Positions 52,516-61,073 of a stretch of DNA of 64,000 nucleotides are shown one piece after another; the first letter of the stretch is position 1; each line of letters begins with the position of its first letter. Source of the stretch: Krasilnikovia cinnamomea (lineage in GTDB: Bacteria > Actinomycetota > Actinomycetes > Mycobacteriales > Micromonosporaceae); NCBI RefSeq assembly GCF_004217545.1, contig NZ_SHKY01000001.1, positions 1,054,001 to 1,118,000 of the forward strand, given 5' to 3'. A program made the translations under genes and the position numbers. A model generated the notes under the pieces. That model was not told where the DNA came from. It did no database searches and worked only from the letters and a program-made list of their open reading frames with translations.

Positions 52516-53624
52516 ATCGCCCTGTACGCGGCCAGGCTCGTGCTGCTGGTGTCGATCCGGAAGTTGTGCGGCGCGTCATGGGTGTCGGTGTCGAACCACA
52601 CGAGCCCGCCGATCTGCGGCGTCGACTTCACGTACGCGGACAGGTCGGCGATCCAGTCGGCCTTGCTGTTGCCGCCGTGGTCGATCGCCGCGGTCTCGGT
52701 GACGATGATCGGCTTCTTCCCGCCGTACGCGCTGACGACCGGCTTGAACAGGGTGCGCGGCGACTCCTTGTAGAAGTTGTAGCCCGACACCCCCACCCAG
52801 TCGACGTACGCGTCACCCGGGTAGTAGCGCTGCATCTTGTTCCACGACGTGTTGGGGCCGGAGTTCCAGTTCGGGCTCCACACCCACGCGACGTTGTCGG
52901 CGCCCTCGCGGCGGAAGATGTCGTGCATGCGCCGCCACGCCCGGATGTAGCCGGCGGTGTCCTGGCCGTTGTTCGCGCCGCCCCACTCGAACCAGTCGCC
53001 GTTCATCTCCCAGCCCCAGCGCAGCAGCACGGGCCGCTTGTGCCCGCGCAGGTCCCGCGCCGCCGACGCGATCAGCTTGTCGGATCCGCCGCCGTTGATC
53101 CGGGAGTACGGCACGCCGTGCCAGGACGCCAGCAGCGTGCTGTCGCCGATCGAGGGCCGGTGCAGCCGCTCGCCGAAGCCGTAGAAGGCGTGCACGATGC
53201 GCTGCTCGCGACCGAGCTGGCCGCGGCGCAGGGAGATGCTCGACGACAGCGAGCGGCCGCTGAGGCTCAGGTACGCGCCGAGCTTCACCTTGCCCTGCCC
53301 GAACGGCACCGGGCCGCCGAATCCCGACCGGCCCGCGGCGGCCCGGGTGCTGGGGGACGCGGACCCGGTCGGGGTGGCGGACCGGGACGGGGTGGGCTGC
53401 GCGGTCGCCGTGGCGGACGGGCTCGCGGTGGGGCTGGCGCTGCTCGCGGCGCTGGCACTGGCACTGGCGCTGGTGGCGGCACCGGCGGGGGTGGCACCCG
53501 GCGCGGGCGCCGCCTCGGCGACGCGGGAGACTCGGGAGCACGCGGCCGGGAGGGTCGCCAACGCGGCCAGCGTGAGCAGCCCACGGCGCGGAAGCCGGGG
53601 CCTGCCGGATGGTGCGGTGGTCAT
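52488..53624 (-). CDS. GH26-type glycoside hydrolase, lipoprotein
   Basis: A 378-residue exported protein. The N-terminus combines a twin-arginine pair (LPRRGLLTLA) and a lipobox LPAAC (Cys29), followed by a long Ser/Ala/Thr/Pro linker (30-97). The catalytic domain shows RWGWEMNGDW with acid/base E206 and PIIVTET with nucleophile E310, as in GH26 beta-mannanases and related enzymes. It would act on the cell surface on beta-mannan, beta-1,3/1,4-glucan or similar. ATG start with GAGGAG. It is convergent to the glucan operon, so a separate unit. Confidence 0.82.
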   Translation of the reverse strand: MTTAPSGRPRLPRRGLLTLAALATLPAACSRVSRVAEAAPAPGATPAGAATSASASASAASSASPTASPSATATAQPTPSRSATPTGSASPSTRAAAGRSGFGGPVPFGQGKVKLGAYLSLSGRSLSSSISLRRGQLGREQRIVHAFYGFGERLHRPSIGDSTLLASWHGVPYSRINGGGSDKLIASAARDLRGHKRPVLLRWGWEMNGDWFEWGGANNGQDTAGYIRAWRRMHDIFRREGADNVAWVWSPNWNSGPNTSWNKMQRYYPGDAYVDWVGVSGYNFYKESPRTLFKPVVSAYGGKKPIIVTETAAIDHGGNSKADWIADLSAYVKSTPQIGGLVWFDTDTHDAPHNFRIDTSSTSLAAYRAMARSSRFAG

Positions 53625-54006
53625 GGTTCTCCTCGCGTACGGGTCGTGTCCGCGGCGAAGGCTACCGGCCCGAAACGCATAAATATGTCGTGGGCAACCA
53701 TTCCCCACGGCGCATTTTGCCCAAGGAACCGCATTACTCCGGGATACGACAAACCCAGATTTGAGCCGTGGTAGGGCTTTCTTGGAGAATGCCGTGCTTC
53801 GTATTTTGTGTCCGATCGGCGCCCTCGCGGGAGGGTCTGCCGCGAGCCCGCCTCGGTCGAAACGGCGAGCCGCCGTCTCCGATCAACCCACACCGGTACG
53901 TGTTCCGGCCGACGGTGCGTGGCCGGATGTCCGCACCTGGCGCCGGACCCGGCAAACCCTGGACTAGACGCCCGATTCGCGCGGTTCGCGGGGTATCCGC
54001 CGCCGG
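53625..54006. other. Promoter region without a gene
   Basis: A 380-bp gap. Positions about 53680-53815 are clearly richer in A/T than the surroundings and probably hold the promoter of the minus-strand GH26 gene. No reading frame has a plausible ribosome site or domain, and no obvious dyad is seen. Confidence 0.5.
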
Positions 54007-55914
54007 TCAGGTGTTCGCGGCGTCGGCGGTCACACCCAGTGCCTGGCGCACGGCGTCCAGCAGCTCCACCGCCGTGAACGGCTTGTGGATCAACGGAACC
54101 CCGTCCATCACCAGATGCTGCACCCTGGCCGTCTCCTCGCTGTACCCGGAGATCAACAGGATGCGGAGCCCGGGGTACTGCATGCGTACCGTCTCGGCCA
54201 GCCGGGACCCGGACATCTCCGGCATGATCACATCGGTGATCAGCAGGTCGAACGGCCGGCGGTGGATCCGGTCCAGCGCCGCCCGGCCGTGCTCGGCCTG
54301 GCTGACCTGATAGCCGTTGGTCTCCAGAATCCGTACGGCGATCCGCCGGACCTCCGGGTCGTCCTCCGCGACGAGAACGCGCCGCCCCGCACTGCCCGAC
54401 GCCTGCGTGGCGGCGTCGTCCGGGGGTGCCGTGCCCGCGGTGACGGTTGGCAGGAGAATCCGGAAGGTGGTGCCGACCTGCGGTTCCGACGTCACGGAGA
54501 TGTCGCCACCCGACTCGGTCACGATGGCGTACACCGTGGCCAGGCCCAGTCCCGTACCGTGCTGTTTGGCCTTGGTGGTGAAGAACGGCTCGAAGATGCG
54601 GGCGGCGACCTCCGGGGTCATGCCGGTGCCCGTGTCGCTCACCTGAAGCTGCGCGTACGAACCAGCCGGCAGCGGCGGCAGCCGGTCGGGATCGTCGTCG
54701 AGCTCGACGGGAGCGGCCTCGATGATGACCGTGCCGCCGTCCGGCATCGCGTCGCGGGCGTTGATCACCAGATTGAGCAGGATCTGCTCCATGCGCCCCC
54801 AGTCGGCACGGATGGCCAGCGGCTGCGGGGACGGGCGGGTGATCAGCTCGACGTGACCGCCGATCGTGCGGCCGAGCAGCGCCCGGGCATCCTCGATCAC
54901 CGAGTCGAGGTCGATGACGTCGCCGTCGCCCGGTTCCTGCCGGGCGAACAGCAGCAGCTGCCGGGTGAGCTCGCGGGCCCGCTCGGCGCTGGCCCGGGCG
55001 CGGGTGAGGTCCTGCCGGGCGTCCGGGTCGGAGGTCTGCTCCAGCACGAAGTCGAGGTAGTTGAGATTGATCGCCAGCAGGTTGTTGAAGTCGTGTGCGA
55101 CACCACCGGCGAGCTGACCGAGGGACTCCAGCCGTTCGGCGAGCGCCGAGCGTTCCATGATCTGGCGGCGTTGCTCCTCGGCGCGCTTCAGGACGGTGAC
55201 GTCGCGTTCGATGCACGCGACGGCGACCACCCGGCCATGGCGGTCGCGTACCGGAGACATGCTGACGGACACGTCGACGACCGCGCCGTCCTTGCGGACC
55301 CGCCGCGCCTCGAACGCACCGGTGCCGTCGCCCCGGCGCAACGTCGCCAAGGTCTCGGGCAGCCCGTCCATTGAGTCCGGCGGATAGACGAGGGAGATCT
55401 CGCGCCCGATCGCCTCCTCGGCGGACCACCCGTACTGGCGCGTCGCGCCCTCGTTCCAGGTGGTGATGGTGCCGTCGAGGTCGGTCATGATGACCGCGTC
55501 CTCCGTCGAGTGCACGATCGCGGCGAGCGTCGACTCCTTCTCGGCCCCCCGGTGCGCCCGGCTCTCCAGAACCCCGAGCCGGTGGGCGAACGCGGCGCTG
55601 AGCACAGTCATCCCGAGGATCGCGCCCAGGCGCACGGTCTGGGCGGTGGTGCCGGCCAACCCGTGCCGCACGGTCATGACCCAGACCATCAGCAGCGCGA
55701 CGAGCCCGACCACGGCCACCGCCCACGGGCGCAGCAGCGTCGCCGCCAGCACCGGCGCCATCACGACCAACCAGAAGAACACCACGTCCGGTGGGGTCAG
55801 GAAGTCGGCGACGGCCGCCACGATCGCGAGCAGGGTCGCGATCACGAGCAGCCCGGAGCGCCATCCGCTCTCCAGCGCCCCCGCACGCTGCCGCCGCACA
55901 ATCCCGTACCTCAT
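54007..55914 (-). CDS. PAS hybrid sensor histidine kinase with receiver domain
   Basis: A 635-residue protein. Four membrane helices (about 20-110), a PAS domain (about 128-245), HisKA with phosphoacceptor H274 (GGVAHDFNNLL), HATPase (VINARDAM, DTGTGM, GTGLGLATVYAIV) and a C-terminal receiver (LVAEDDPEVR ... LLITDVIMPEMSG, phospho-Asp about 564, Lys in IHKPF). This is the NtrB-like PAS-HK-REC layout that passes phosphate within itself. No separate output regulator is next to it. Start at 55914; the long minus-strand frame running past the ends of this gene is a GC artefact. Confidence 0.93.
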   Translation of the reverse strand: MRYGIVRRQRAGALESGWRSGLLVIATLLAIVAAVADFLTPPDVVFFWLVVMAPVLAATLLRPWAVAVVGLVALLMVWVMTVRHGLAGTTAQTVRLGAILGMTVLSAAFAHRLGVLESRAHRGAEKESTLAAIVHSTEDAVIMTDLDGTITTWNEGATRQYGWSAEEAIGREISLVYPPDSMDGLPETLATLRRGDGTGAFEARRVRKDGAVVDVSVSMSPVRDRHGRVVAVACIERDVTVLKRAEEQRRQIMERSALAERLESLGQLAGGVAHDFNNLLAINLNYLDFVLEQTSDPDARQDLTRARASAERARELTRQLLLFARQEPGDGDVIDLDSVIEDARALLGRTIGGHVELITRPSPQPLAIRADWGRMEQILLNLVINARDAMPDGGTVIIEAAPVELDDDPDRLPPLPAGSYAQLQVSDTGTGMTPEVAARIFEPFFTTKAKQHGTGLGLATVYAIVTESGGDISVTSEPQVGTTFRILLPTVTAGTAPPDDAATQASGSAGRRVLVAEDDPEVRRIAVRILETNGYQVSQAEHGRAALDRIHRRPFDLLITDVIMPEMSGSRLAETVRMQYPGLRILLISGYSEETARVQHLVMDGVPLIHKPFTAVELLDAVRQALGVTADAANT

Positions 55915-55992
55915 GCCCAGCCCCCGTCTGGGCCTCCCCGGGGGAAGGCCACCGCGTCTCAGAATGACACGCTGGTGGCCCCGGGACGGGCC

Positions 55993-57066
55993 TTATGCCG
56001 CGTGCTGGTACGTGGGGTAGGTGAGGTACCCCTCGTCGCCGCCCGCGTACCAGGTGCGCTGGTCGTCCTCGGCGATCGGCAGGCCCAGGCGGAGCCGCTC
56101 GACCAGGTCGGGGTTCGCGATGAAGGCGCGCCCGAAGCTGATCAGGTCGGCGCCCAGCGCCAGCCACCGGTCGGCGGCCGCCCGGTCCGCCTTCGTCGGC
56201 CCCATCGGGAACGCCGGATTCACGATGAGGGTGCCCGGCCAGGCCCGGCGCAGCCCGACCAGCACCTCCTCGGCCGTGGTCAGCTCCAGGTGCACGTACG
56301 CCAGTCCCAGCGGCGCCAACTGAGCCAGCAACGCCGCGTACATCTCGGGGACGTCCGTCTCCGCCGCGCCCCAGATGCCGGCGCCCGGCGAGAGCCGGAT
56401 GCCCGTACGGTGCGCGCCCACCGCCTCGGCGGTCGCGACCACCGCCTCCACCGCGAACCGGATCCGGTTGGTGATCGAACCGCCGTAGCTGTCGGTGCGC
56501 TGGTTCGCCGCGCTGGAGAGGAACTGCGAGATCAGGTAGCCGTTCGCGCCGTGCAGCTCCACCCCGTCGAAGCCCGCGTCGATCGCGCGCCGGGCAGCCT
56601 CGGCGTACGAGTTCGCCTGCTCGGGCACCTCCGCGGTCTCCAGGGCGCGCGGCACCGGCGCGGGCTTGCGCCCGGTCGGGGTGAAGATCTCCCCGTCGAA
56701 CGGCACCGCCGAGGGGGCGACGGGCTGGAACCCGGTCGTCTCCTCGTGCGACACCCGGCCGCCGTGCATGATCTGGGCGAAGATCCGCCCGCCGTTGGTG
56801 TGCACCGCGTCGGTGACCTGCAGCCACGACTTGACCTGCTCGTCGGTGTGCAGGCCCGGGGTGCCGGGGTTGGACTGGCCGACGGCGCTGGGCTGAACGC
56901 CTTCGGTCACGATGAGCCCCGCCGTGGCGCGCTGGGCGTAGTAGGTCGCCATCGACGGGGTCGCCAGGCCGCCCGCCGCGGCGCGGACCCGGGTGAGCGG
57001 GGCCATCACCACGCGGTTGGGCAGGACCAACTCGCCGAGCTGGAAGCGGTCGAACAGGGTCGTCAT
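55993..57066 (-). CDS. Ene-reductase / old yellow enzyme (alkene reductase)
   Basis: A 357-residue FMN enzyme of the NemA/OYE type that reduces activated C=C bonds with NAD(P)H. MAPLTRVRA, FAQIMHGGRVSH, VELHGANGYLISQFL (His/Asn pair binding substrate), NQRTDSYGGSITNR and C-terminal SFGRAFIANPDLVERL are present. ATG start with GGAAGG 9 nt upstream. It diverges from a MerR gene, and the shared promoter has a dyad, suggesting MerR control by electrophiles or similar inducers. Confidence 0.93.
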   Translation of the reverse strand: MTTLFDRFQLGELVLPNRVVMAPLTRVRAAAGGLATPSMATYYAQRATAGLIVTEGVQPSAVGQSNPGTPGLHTDEQVKSWLQVTDAVHTNGGRIFAQIMHGGRVSHEETTGFQPVAPSAVPFDGEIFTPTGRKPAPVPRALETAEVPEQANSYAEAARRAIDAGFDGVELHGANGYLISQFLSSAANQRTDSYGGSITNRIRFAVEAVVATAEAVGAHRTGIRLSPGAGIWGAAETDVPEMYAALLAQLAPLGLAYVHLELTTAEEVLVGLRRAWPGTLIVNPAFPMGPTKADRAAADRWLALGADLISFGRAFIANPDLVERLRLGLPIAEDDQRTWYAGGDEGYLTYPTYQHAA

Positions 57067-57167
57067 GGGTAAGTGCCTTCCAGGAGCCGCCTCGGGGCCA
57101 CCGGCCCGGGTGAGCGGCCGGCGGTCACGCCCAGCGATCGGGCGTGCCGCTACGCTAGGACCTGACA

Positions 57168-57177
57168 CTGACGTCAG
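57168..57177. promoter_or_regulatory. MerR-type dyad in the OYE/merR divergent promoter
   Basis: CTGACGTCAG is a perfect palindrome. Reading toward the ene-reductase, TTGCAT and TAGCGT resemble -35 and -10 boxes separated by about 19-20 bp with this dyad in the spacer, the over-long spacer typical of MerR-activated promoters. Confidence 0.5.
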
Positions 57178-57218
57178 ATGCAAGCGTTGCGCGGCGGATC
57201 ACATCCAGGGAGGCACCC

Positions 57219-57584
57219 ATGCGGATCGGTGAGCTCGCGGAGCACGCCGGAGTCAGTGTGCGTTCGCTGCGGTACTACGAGGAGCAGGGGCTGCTCGCCA
57301 GCACCCGCACCCCCGGCGGCCAGCGCCACTACACCGAGAAGGAGATCGCCCGGGTGCGCTTCATCCAGCGCCTGTACACGGCCGGGCTCTCCAGCCGTAC
57401 GATCGCCGAGCTGTTGCCGTGCGTCGACTCACCCAGTGCGGACAACGCCGACACCGCGTGGCAGCGGCTGACCGAGGAACGGGACCGGATCACCGCCAAC
57501 ATCGAGGAGCTCACCCGGGCCAGGGACTCGCTCGACCTGCTCATGGAGATGAACCGCCAGCACCGCGCCCGGCTCGCCGGATAG
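57219..57584 (+). CDS. MerR-family transcriptional regulator
   Basis: A 121-residue MerR protein. RIGELAEHAGVSVRSLRYYEEQGLL is the winged-helix head, RTPGGQRHYTEKEIARVRFI follows (both in part), and a C-terminal coiled coil (ERDRITANIEELTRARDSLDLLMEM) dimerises. One Cys (LLPCVDSP) could sense electrophiles. ATG start behind GGGAGG. It is divergent from the ene-reductase gene, its probable target. Confidence 0.9.
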   Translation: MRIGELAEHAGVSVRSLRYYEEQGLLASTRTPGGQRHYTEKEIARVRFIQRLYTAGLSSRTIAELLPCVDSPSADNADTAWQRLTEERDRITANIEELTRARDSLDLLMEMNRQHRARLAG

Positions 57585-57587
57585 CGC

Positions 57588-58295
57588 TCACGGGCTGGTC
57601 GTGTAGCCCTCGATCTCCTCCAGGAACTTCCAGTCACCGGACTTCGTGCCGATCTGCACCCGGTGATCGGCCTGGGTTCTGATGCCCGTCGCCAGCTCCG
57701 GATGATTCTCCCCTTTGGCTATCAGTCGCACCTTGCCCGGGAACGAGGACAGCGCGAACAGGATGTCGTTCTGGTGCACCTGGTTCAGCATGGGAGCGGT
57801 CGCCGTCGCCCGCAGGAACGCCGAAGCCACCTCGGCACGCCCCGCATGACGGGCGGCGGTCGCCTCACCACGCGCCCGCAGGTCGCCGCTGATGAGCAGG
57901 GCGCAGGCGATCGCCACGCCGCTGCCCAGCAGTGCCGCGCTGGCGATCAGGGCGACCACGACCGCCTGACCGACCTGACCCACGACGGGCACCACGACCG
58001 CGGCCGCCGCGGACAGGGCCGCGGCGACACCGCCCACGCCGCCGACCCACTTGGTCATCGCCCGGGTGATGGCCGTCGCTCCCGACTTGATCGCCTGCAC
58101 GGACGGCGGGGTGTCCGCGTTCCAGGACGCGCTGACCGCGCCTTCCCGGTCCTTGTCGTCGGCCAGCAGCTGAAGCGACATCAGCAGGGATGCGAGTCCG
58201 ACCTCGCCGGCCTCCTGAGGCGAGCGCCCCCACTTGAGTTCGTCCAGCCGCGCGGCGGGCTCCGGACCCGTTCCCGCGTGATCACCACCAGCCAT
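57588..58295 (-). CDS. Membrane protein of unknown function with C-terminal soluble domain
   Basis: A 235-residue protein. An acidic soluble head (about 1-75), two membrane helices (about 84-108 and 112-135) and a C-terminal cytoplasmic domain (ATAPMLNQVHQNDILFALSSFPGKVRLI...). No family is recognised. ATG start with AGGGGG. Its stop lies 3 bp from the MerR stop (convergent). The GNAT gene on the same strand lies upstream with a 106-bp gap. Confidence 0.55.
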   Translation of the reverse strand: MAGGDHAGTGPEPAARLDELKWGRSPQEAGEVGLASLLMSLQLLADDKDREGAVSASWNADTPPSVQAIKSGATAITRAMTKWVGGVGGVAAALSAAAAVVVPVVGQVGQAVVVALIASAALLGSGVAIACALLISGDLRARGEATAARHAGRAEVASAFLRATATAPMLNQVHQNDILFALSSFPGKVRLIAKGENHPELATGIRTQADHRVQIGTKSGDWKFLEEIEGYTTSP

Positions 58296-58401
58296 GTTCG
58301 CCCCCTGGTCATCGTGAGATTCACGTCCAGTGGAGCGCAGCGGCCCACGCCGGGCGCCGGAAATTCGCGTTTGCGAACGTCACCCGGCGTCGTGCGGGGG
58401 G

Positions 58402-58992
58402 TCAGCGTGATCCCGGAGGATCCGCCCGCCGTCTGCTTGTTCGCGCCCAGCCGTTGGAGGTGTAGATGAGTTCGGGGCCGTCGTACCCGATGGTGTCCAA
58501 CTGCCGCGCGCGGCGCAGACCGATGCGCGTGACGACCTTGAGGGAGGCCGTGTTCTCGGGGCGGACCCGGGCGATGACCGTGCGGTCCGGCAGATGGGTG
58601 ACCGCCCACCGCAGCACCGCGCCGGCCGCCTCGGTGGCCACGCCCTTGCCCCAGATCCGCGGATCCAGCCGGTAGAAGAGGTTGAGCACGATCCGGCCGT
58701 GCAGGCGCATCAGCTTGACGCCACAGAATCCGAGCGGATGATCGTCGGGCAGGTCCGGCGAGCCGTGGACGGTCCAGTAGCCGAAACCGTGCTGCTCCCA
58801 GTGGCCGCTCCACCGCACGAACCGGCGCTCGGCATCGGCGGGGTCGGCCAGCATGTCGGAGGGGTTGTGCGCACAGGCGCGGCGGTCGCTGTGGATCCGG
58901 TAGATGGCTTCAATATCCGTACGGGAAGGACGACGCAGCGACAGCCGCGTGGTCCACAACGCCTCATTGCTGGCGACATCACGTTCCGGCAT
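58402..58992 (-). CDS. GNAT-family N-acetyltransferase (RimJ-like)
   Basis: A 196-residue acetyltransferase with TTRLSLRRPSRTDIEAIYRI, FGYWTVHGSPDLPDDHPLGFCGV, WGKGVATEAAGAVLRWA (the acetyl-CoA Q/RxxGxG/A-like loop, here GKGVA) and NTASLKVVTRIGL (in part). This is the Acetyltransf_3 subgroup acting on protein N-termini or small amines. ATG at 58992 is chosen for GGAGGAG 8 nt upstream. Confidence 0.85.
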   Translation of the reverse strand: MPERDVASNEALWTTRLSLRRPSRTDIEAIYRIHSDRRACAHNPSDMLADPADAERRFVRWSGHWEQHGFGYWTVHGSPDLPDDHPLGFCGVKLMRLHGRIVLNLFYRLDPRIWGKGVATEAAGAVLRWAVTHLPDRTVIARVRPENTASLKVVTRIGLRRARQLDTIGYDGPELIYTSNGWARTSRRRADPPGSR

Positions 58993-59219
58993 GTACGAGA
59001 CTCCTCCGTCCACCAGGCGGATGAGATTGCCCCGATCCAGTGTGCATGATCGGGGCGCACATGCGTTCTACTTCGCCACGTTCTCCGTCGGCACAATGCC
59101 GCTATTTCCCGCGAATCCGAACCAAACATCCGCTCGGAACTTGCTCTAGATCACACGTCGGACCGCGTAACTCTCATACCCGTTAATGTCTGGCGCGTTC
59201 TGTTCATCGGGGAAAGAGC

Positions 59220-59247
59220 GAGCCATGCCGGCAAGACGGCACGGCTC
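59220..59247 (+). promoter_or_regulatory. Leader hairpin before the pseudoprotease-lectin gene
   Basis: GAGCCATGCCG and CGGCACGGCTC pair with one mismatch and a 6-nt loop, ending about 20 nt before the start codon and just ahead of the AAAGGG ribosome site. The AT-richer stretch at 59150-59200 is the likely promoter. Confidence 0.35.
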
Positions 59248-59265
59248 CTCCATGCAAAGGGTTCA

Positions 59266-60915
59266 GTGTTGAGTGAAATCCGCAAGTCTCCACAATCCTC
59301 GACCCGTCGCCGCAAGCGCGTCGCGATAGCCGGGCTGTCGGCCGTCGTGGTCGCCGGCCTGCTGGCGGGGACCACGCTGGCGCACGCGGTCGAGGGCGAG
59401 CCGGCAGCCGACGGCAAGTACGGATTCGTCGCCCACGTCCAGATCGGCGAGCCTGGAGCCGGTGGCAGGGCATGCACCGGAGCGCTCATCGCCCCCCAGT
59501 GGGTGGCGACCGCCGCGGCCTGTTTCCTCGAGCCGGGCCAGACAACCCTGCCGTTCGGGGCCCCCGGCAAGCCGACCACCGTGACCGTCGGTCGGGCGGA
59601 CCTCACCACGACCGCCGGTCAGGCCGTGCGCGTTGCCGAGCTCGTCTCGCGGCCCGGCCGCGACGTCGCCCTCGCCCGGCTGGTAAGCCCGGTCACCTCC
59701 GTCCAGCCCGTGGCGATCGCCACGACCGCGCCCAGCACCGCCGACGTGCTCACCGTCGCCGGCTACGGCCGGACCAAGACCGACTGGGTACCGAACCGAC
59801 TGCACACCGCCGCCTACGCGGTGACCGCGGTGGCCGGTGACACGGTGGACATCGCCCCGCAGACCCCGGCGGACAGCGGCATCTGCAAGGGCGACGCCGG
59901 TGGCCCGGCGCTGCGCGAGGCCGCGGGCAAGGTCGAGCTGGTCGCCATGCACCACAGCTCCACGCAGAGCGGCTGCCTGGGCAGCACCGAAACGCGTCAG
60001 GGCGCGGTGGAGACCCGCGTCGACGACCTCAACGACTGGATGACCACCTACATCCGGACCGGTTCCATCGGGGTGCGTAACGGCGTCAGCGGGAAATGCC
60101 TGGAGACCGACAACAACGCCGGCAACAACGGCGCCCAGATCCAGCAATGGACCTGCGGTGACCAGCTGGCCGCCAAGTGGGATCTGGAGTTCGTCGGAAA
60201 GAACGGCAGCGACCCGATCTACCGGCTGCGTCACCGTGCGCACCCGAACATGTGCGTGGAGATCCCGGACGGCTCGACGCTCAACGGCGCGGTGGCCCAG
60301 CTGTGGCAGTGCGGCGACCAGCCCGCCGCCCAGTGGACGTGGCGCCACCTCGGCGCCGGAAAGTACAACCTGATCAACGTGAAGTCCGGCAAGTGCCTCG
60401 AGGTGGACAACGGGACGTCGGCGAACGGCGCCAAGGCCCAGCAGTGGGGCTGTGGCGGCCAGGCCGCCGCGACCTGGCACCGGGACGAGACGGTCACCGT
60501 CCGCAATGGTGTCAGTGGGAAGTGCCTGGAGACCGACAACAACGCCGGCAACAACGGCGCCCAGATCCAGCAATGGACGTGCGGCGGCCAGCCGGCCGCG
60601 AACTGGAACCTGGAGTTCGTCGGCACCAGCGGCAACGACCCGATCTACCGGCTGCGTCACCGTGCGCACCCGAACATGTGCGTGGAGATCCCGGACGGCT
60701 CGACGCTCAACGGCGCGGTGGCCCAGCTGTGGCAGTGCGGCAACCAGCCCACCGCCCAGTGGACGTGGCGCCACCTCGGCGCCGGAAAGTACAACCTGAT
60801 CAACGTGCTGACCGGCAAGTGCCTCGAGATGAACAACGCGACCTCGGCGAACGGCGCCAAGGCCCAGCAGTGGGGCTGCGGCGGCCAAGCCGCCGCCACC
60901 TGGTACAAGTTCTGA
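59266..60915 (+). CDS. Secreted trypsin-like pseudoprotease with tandem ricin-B lectin modules
   Basis: A 549-residue exported protein. Signal peptide about 1-41. Residues about 43-265 are an S1 trypsin fold, but the catalytic His position is Ala85 (TAAAC instead of TAAHC) and the Ser position is Ala211 (GDAGGP instead of GDSGGP); the Asp is kept (D133, RDVALARL). It should therefore have no protease activity. Residues about 270-549 are two near-identical 142-residue blocks of ricin-B QxW beta-trefoil repeats (CLETDNN ... QQW). GTG at 59266 or TTG at 59269 behind AAAGGG. Probably a carbohydrate-binding secreted protein. Confidence 0.85.
   Translation: MLSEIRKSPQSSTRRRKRVAIAGLSAVVVAGLLAGTTLAHAVEGEPAADGKYGFVAHVQIGEPGAGGRACTGALIAPQWVATAAACFLEPGQTTLPFGAPGKPTTVTVGRADLTTTAGQAVRVAELVSRPGRDVALARLVSPVTSVQPVAIATTAPSTADVLTVAGYGRTKTDWVPNRLHTAAYAVTAVAGDTVDIAPQTPADSGICKGDAGGPALREAAGKVELVAMHHSSTQSGCLGSTETRQGAVETRVDDLNDWMTTYIRTGSIGVRNGVSGKCLETDNNAGNNGAQIQQWTCGDQLAAKWDLEFVGKNGSDPIYRLRHRAHPNMCVEIPDGSTLNGAVAQLWQCGDQPAAQWTWRHLGAGKYNLINVKSGKCLEVDNGTSANGAKAQQWGCGGQAAATWHRDETVTVRNGVSGKCLETDNNAGNNGAQIQQWTCGGQPAANWNLEFVGTSGNDPIYRLRHRAHPNMCVEIPDGSTLNGAVAQLWQCGNQPTAQWTWRHLGAGKYNLINVLTGKCLEMNNATSANGAKAQQWGCGGQAAATWYKF
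60073..60912 (+). repeat. Internal 426-bp tandem duplication in the lectin part
   Basis: The DNA from 60073 is repeated from 60499 with a period of 426 bp (142 codons) and over 90 per cent apparent identity, including long identical stretches. The low divergence points to recent duplication or ongoing gene conversion. Confidence 0.85.
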
Positions 60916-60932
60916 CCGGCTGAAGCCGGGTC

Positions 60933-60960
60933 GGGGTCCGCGTCGGGCGACGCGGGCCCC
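60933..60960 (+). terminator. Terminator after the pseudoprotease-lectin gene
   Basis: GGGGTCCGCGTC and GACGCGGGCCCC form a 12-bp stem with one wobble pair and a 4-nt loop, followed by GGTTGGTTT. Confidence 0.65.
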
Positions 60961-61049
60961 GGTTGGTTTCACCGCAGTGCTTGACGAGGTGCCATGGAGG
61001 TTCATGGCGACTTCCACGGCTCACCAGCGTAGGGTCGTCCTCCAGGCAT

Positions 61050-61063
61050 TCATGCATGCATGA
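61050..61063. promoter_or_regulatory. ATGCATGC-type palindrome before the XRE gene
   Basis: TCATGCATGCATGA is a perfect 14-bp palindrome ending 10 nt before the XRE start codon, partly overlapping its GAGGGGG ribosome site. A related double element precedes the micro-gene trio at 63429-63463, so it is a likely operator of the XRE protein. Confidence 0.6.
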
Positions 61064-61073
61064 GGGGGTCGGA

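Noticed and set aside
44407..53624. A missing ABC transporter ATPase as a sign of a broken importer
   Set aside because: CUT1 importers of actinomycetes commonly lack a local ATPase and share an MsiK-type one, so the locus can be complete.
53621..56827. 1068-codon minus-strand frame across the hybrid kinase and ene-reductase
   Set aside because: A GC-driven shadow that crosses two gene boundaries; the real genes in other frames have full domains.
59266..60915. Active secreted trypsin
   Set aside because: Both catalytic His and Ser positions encode Ala (GCC), so protease activity is not expected.
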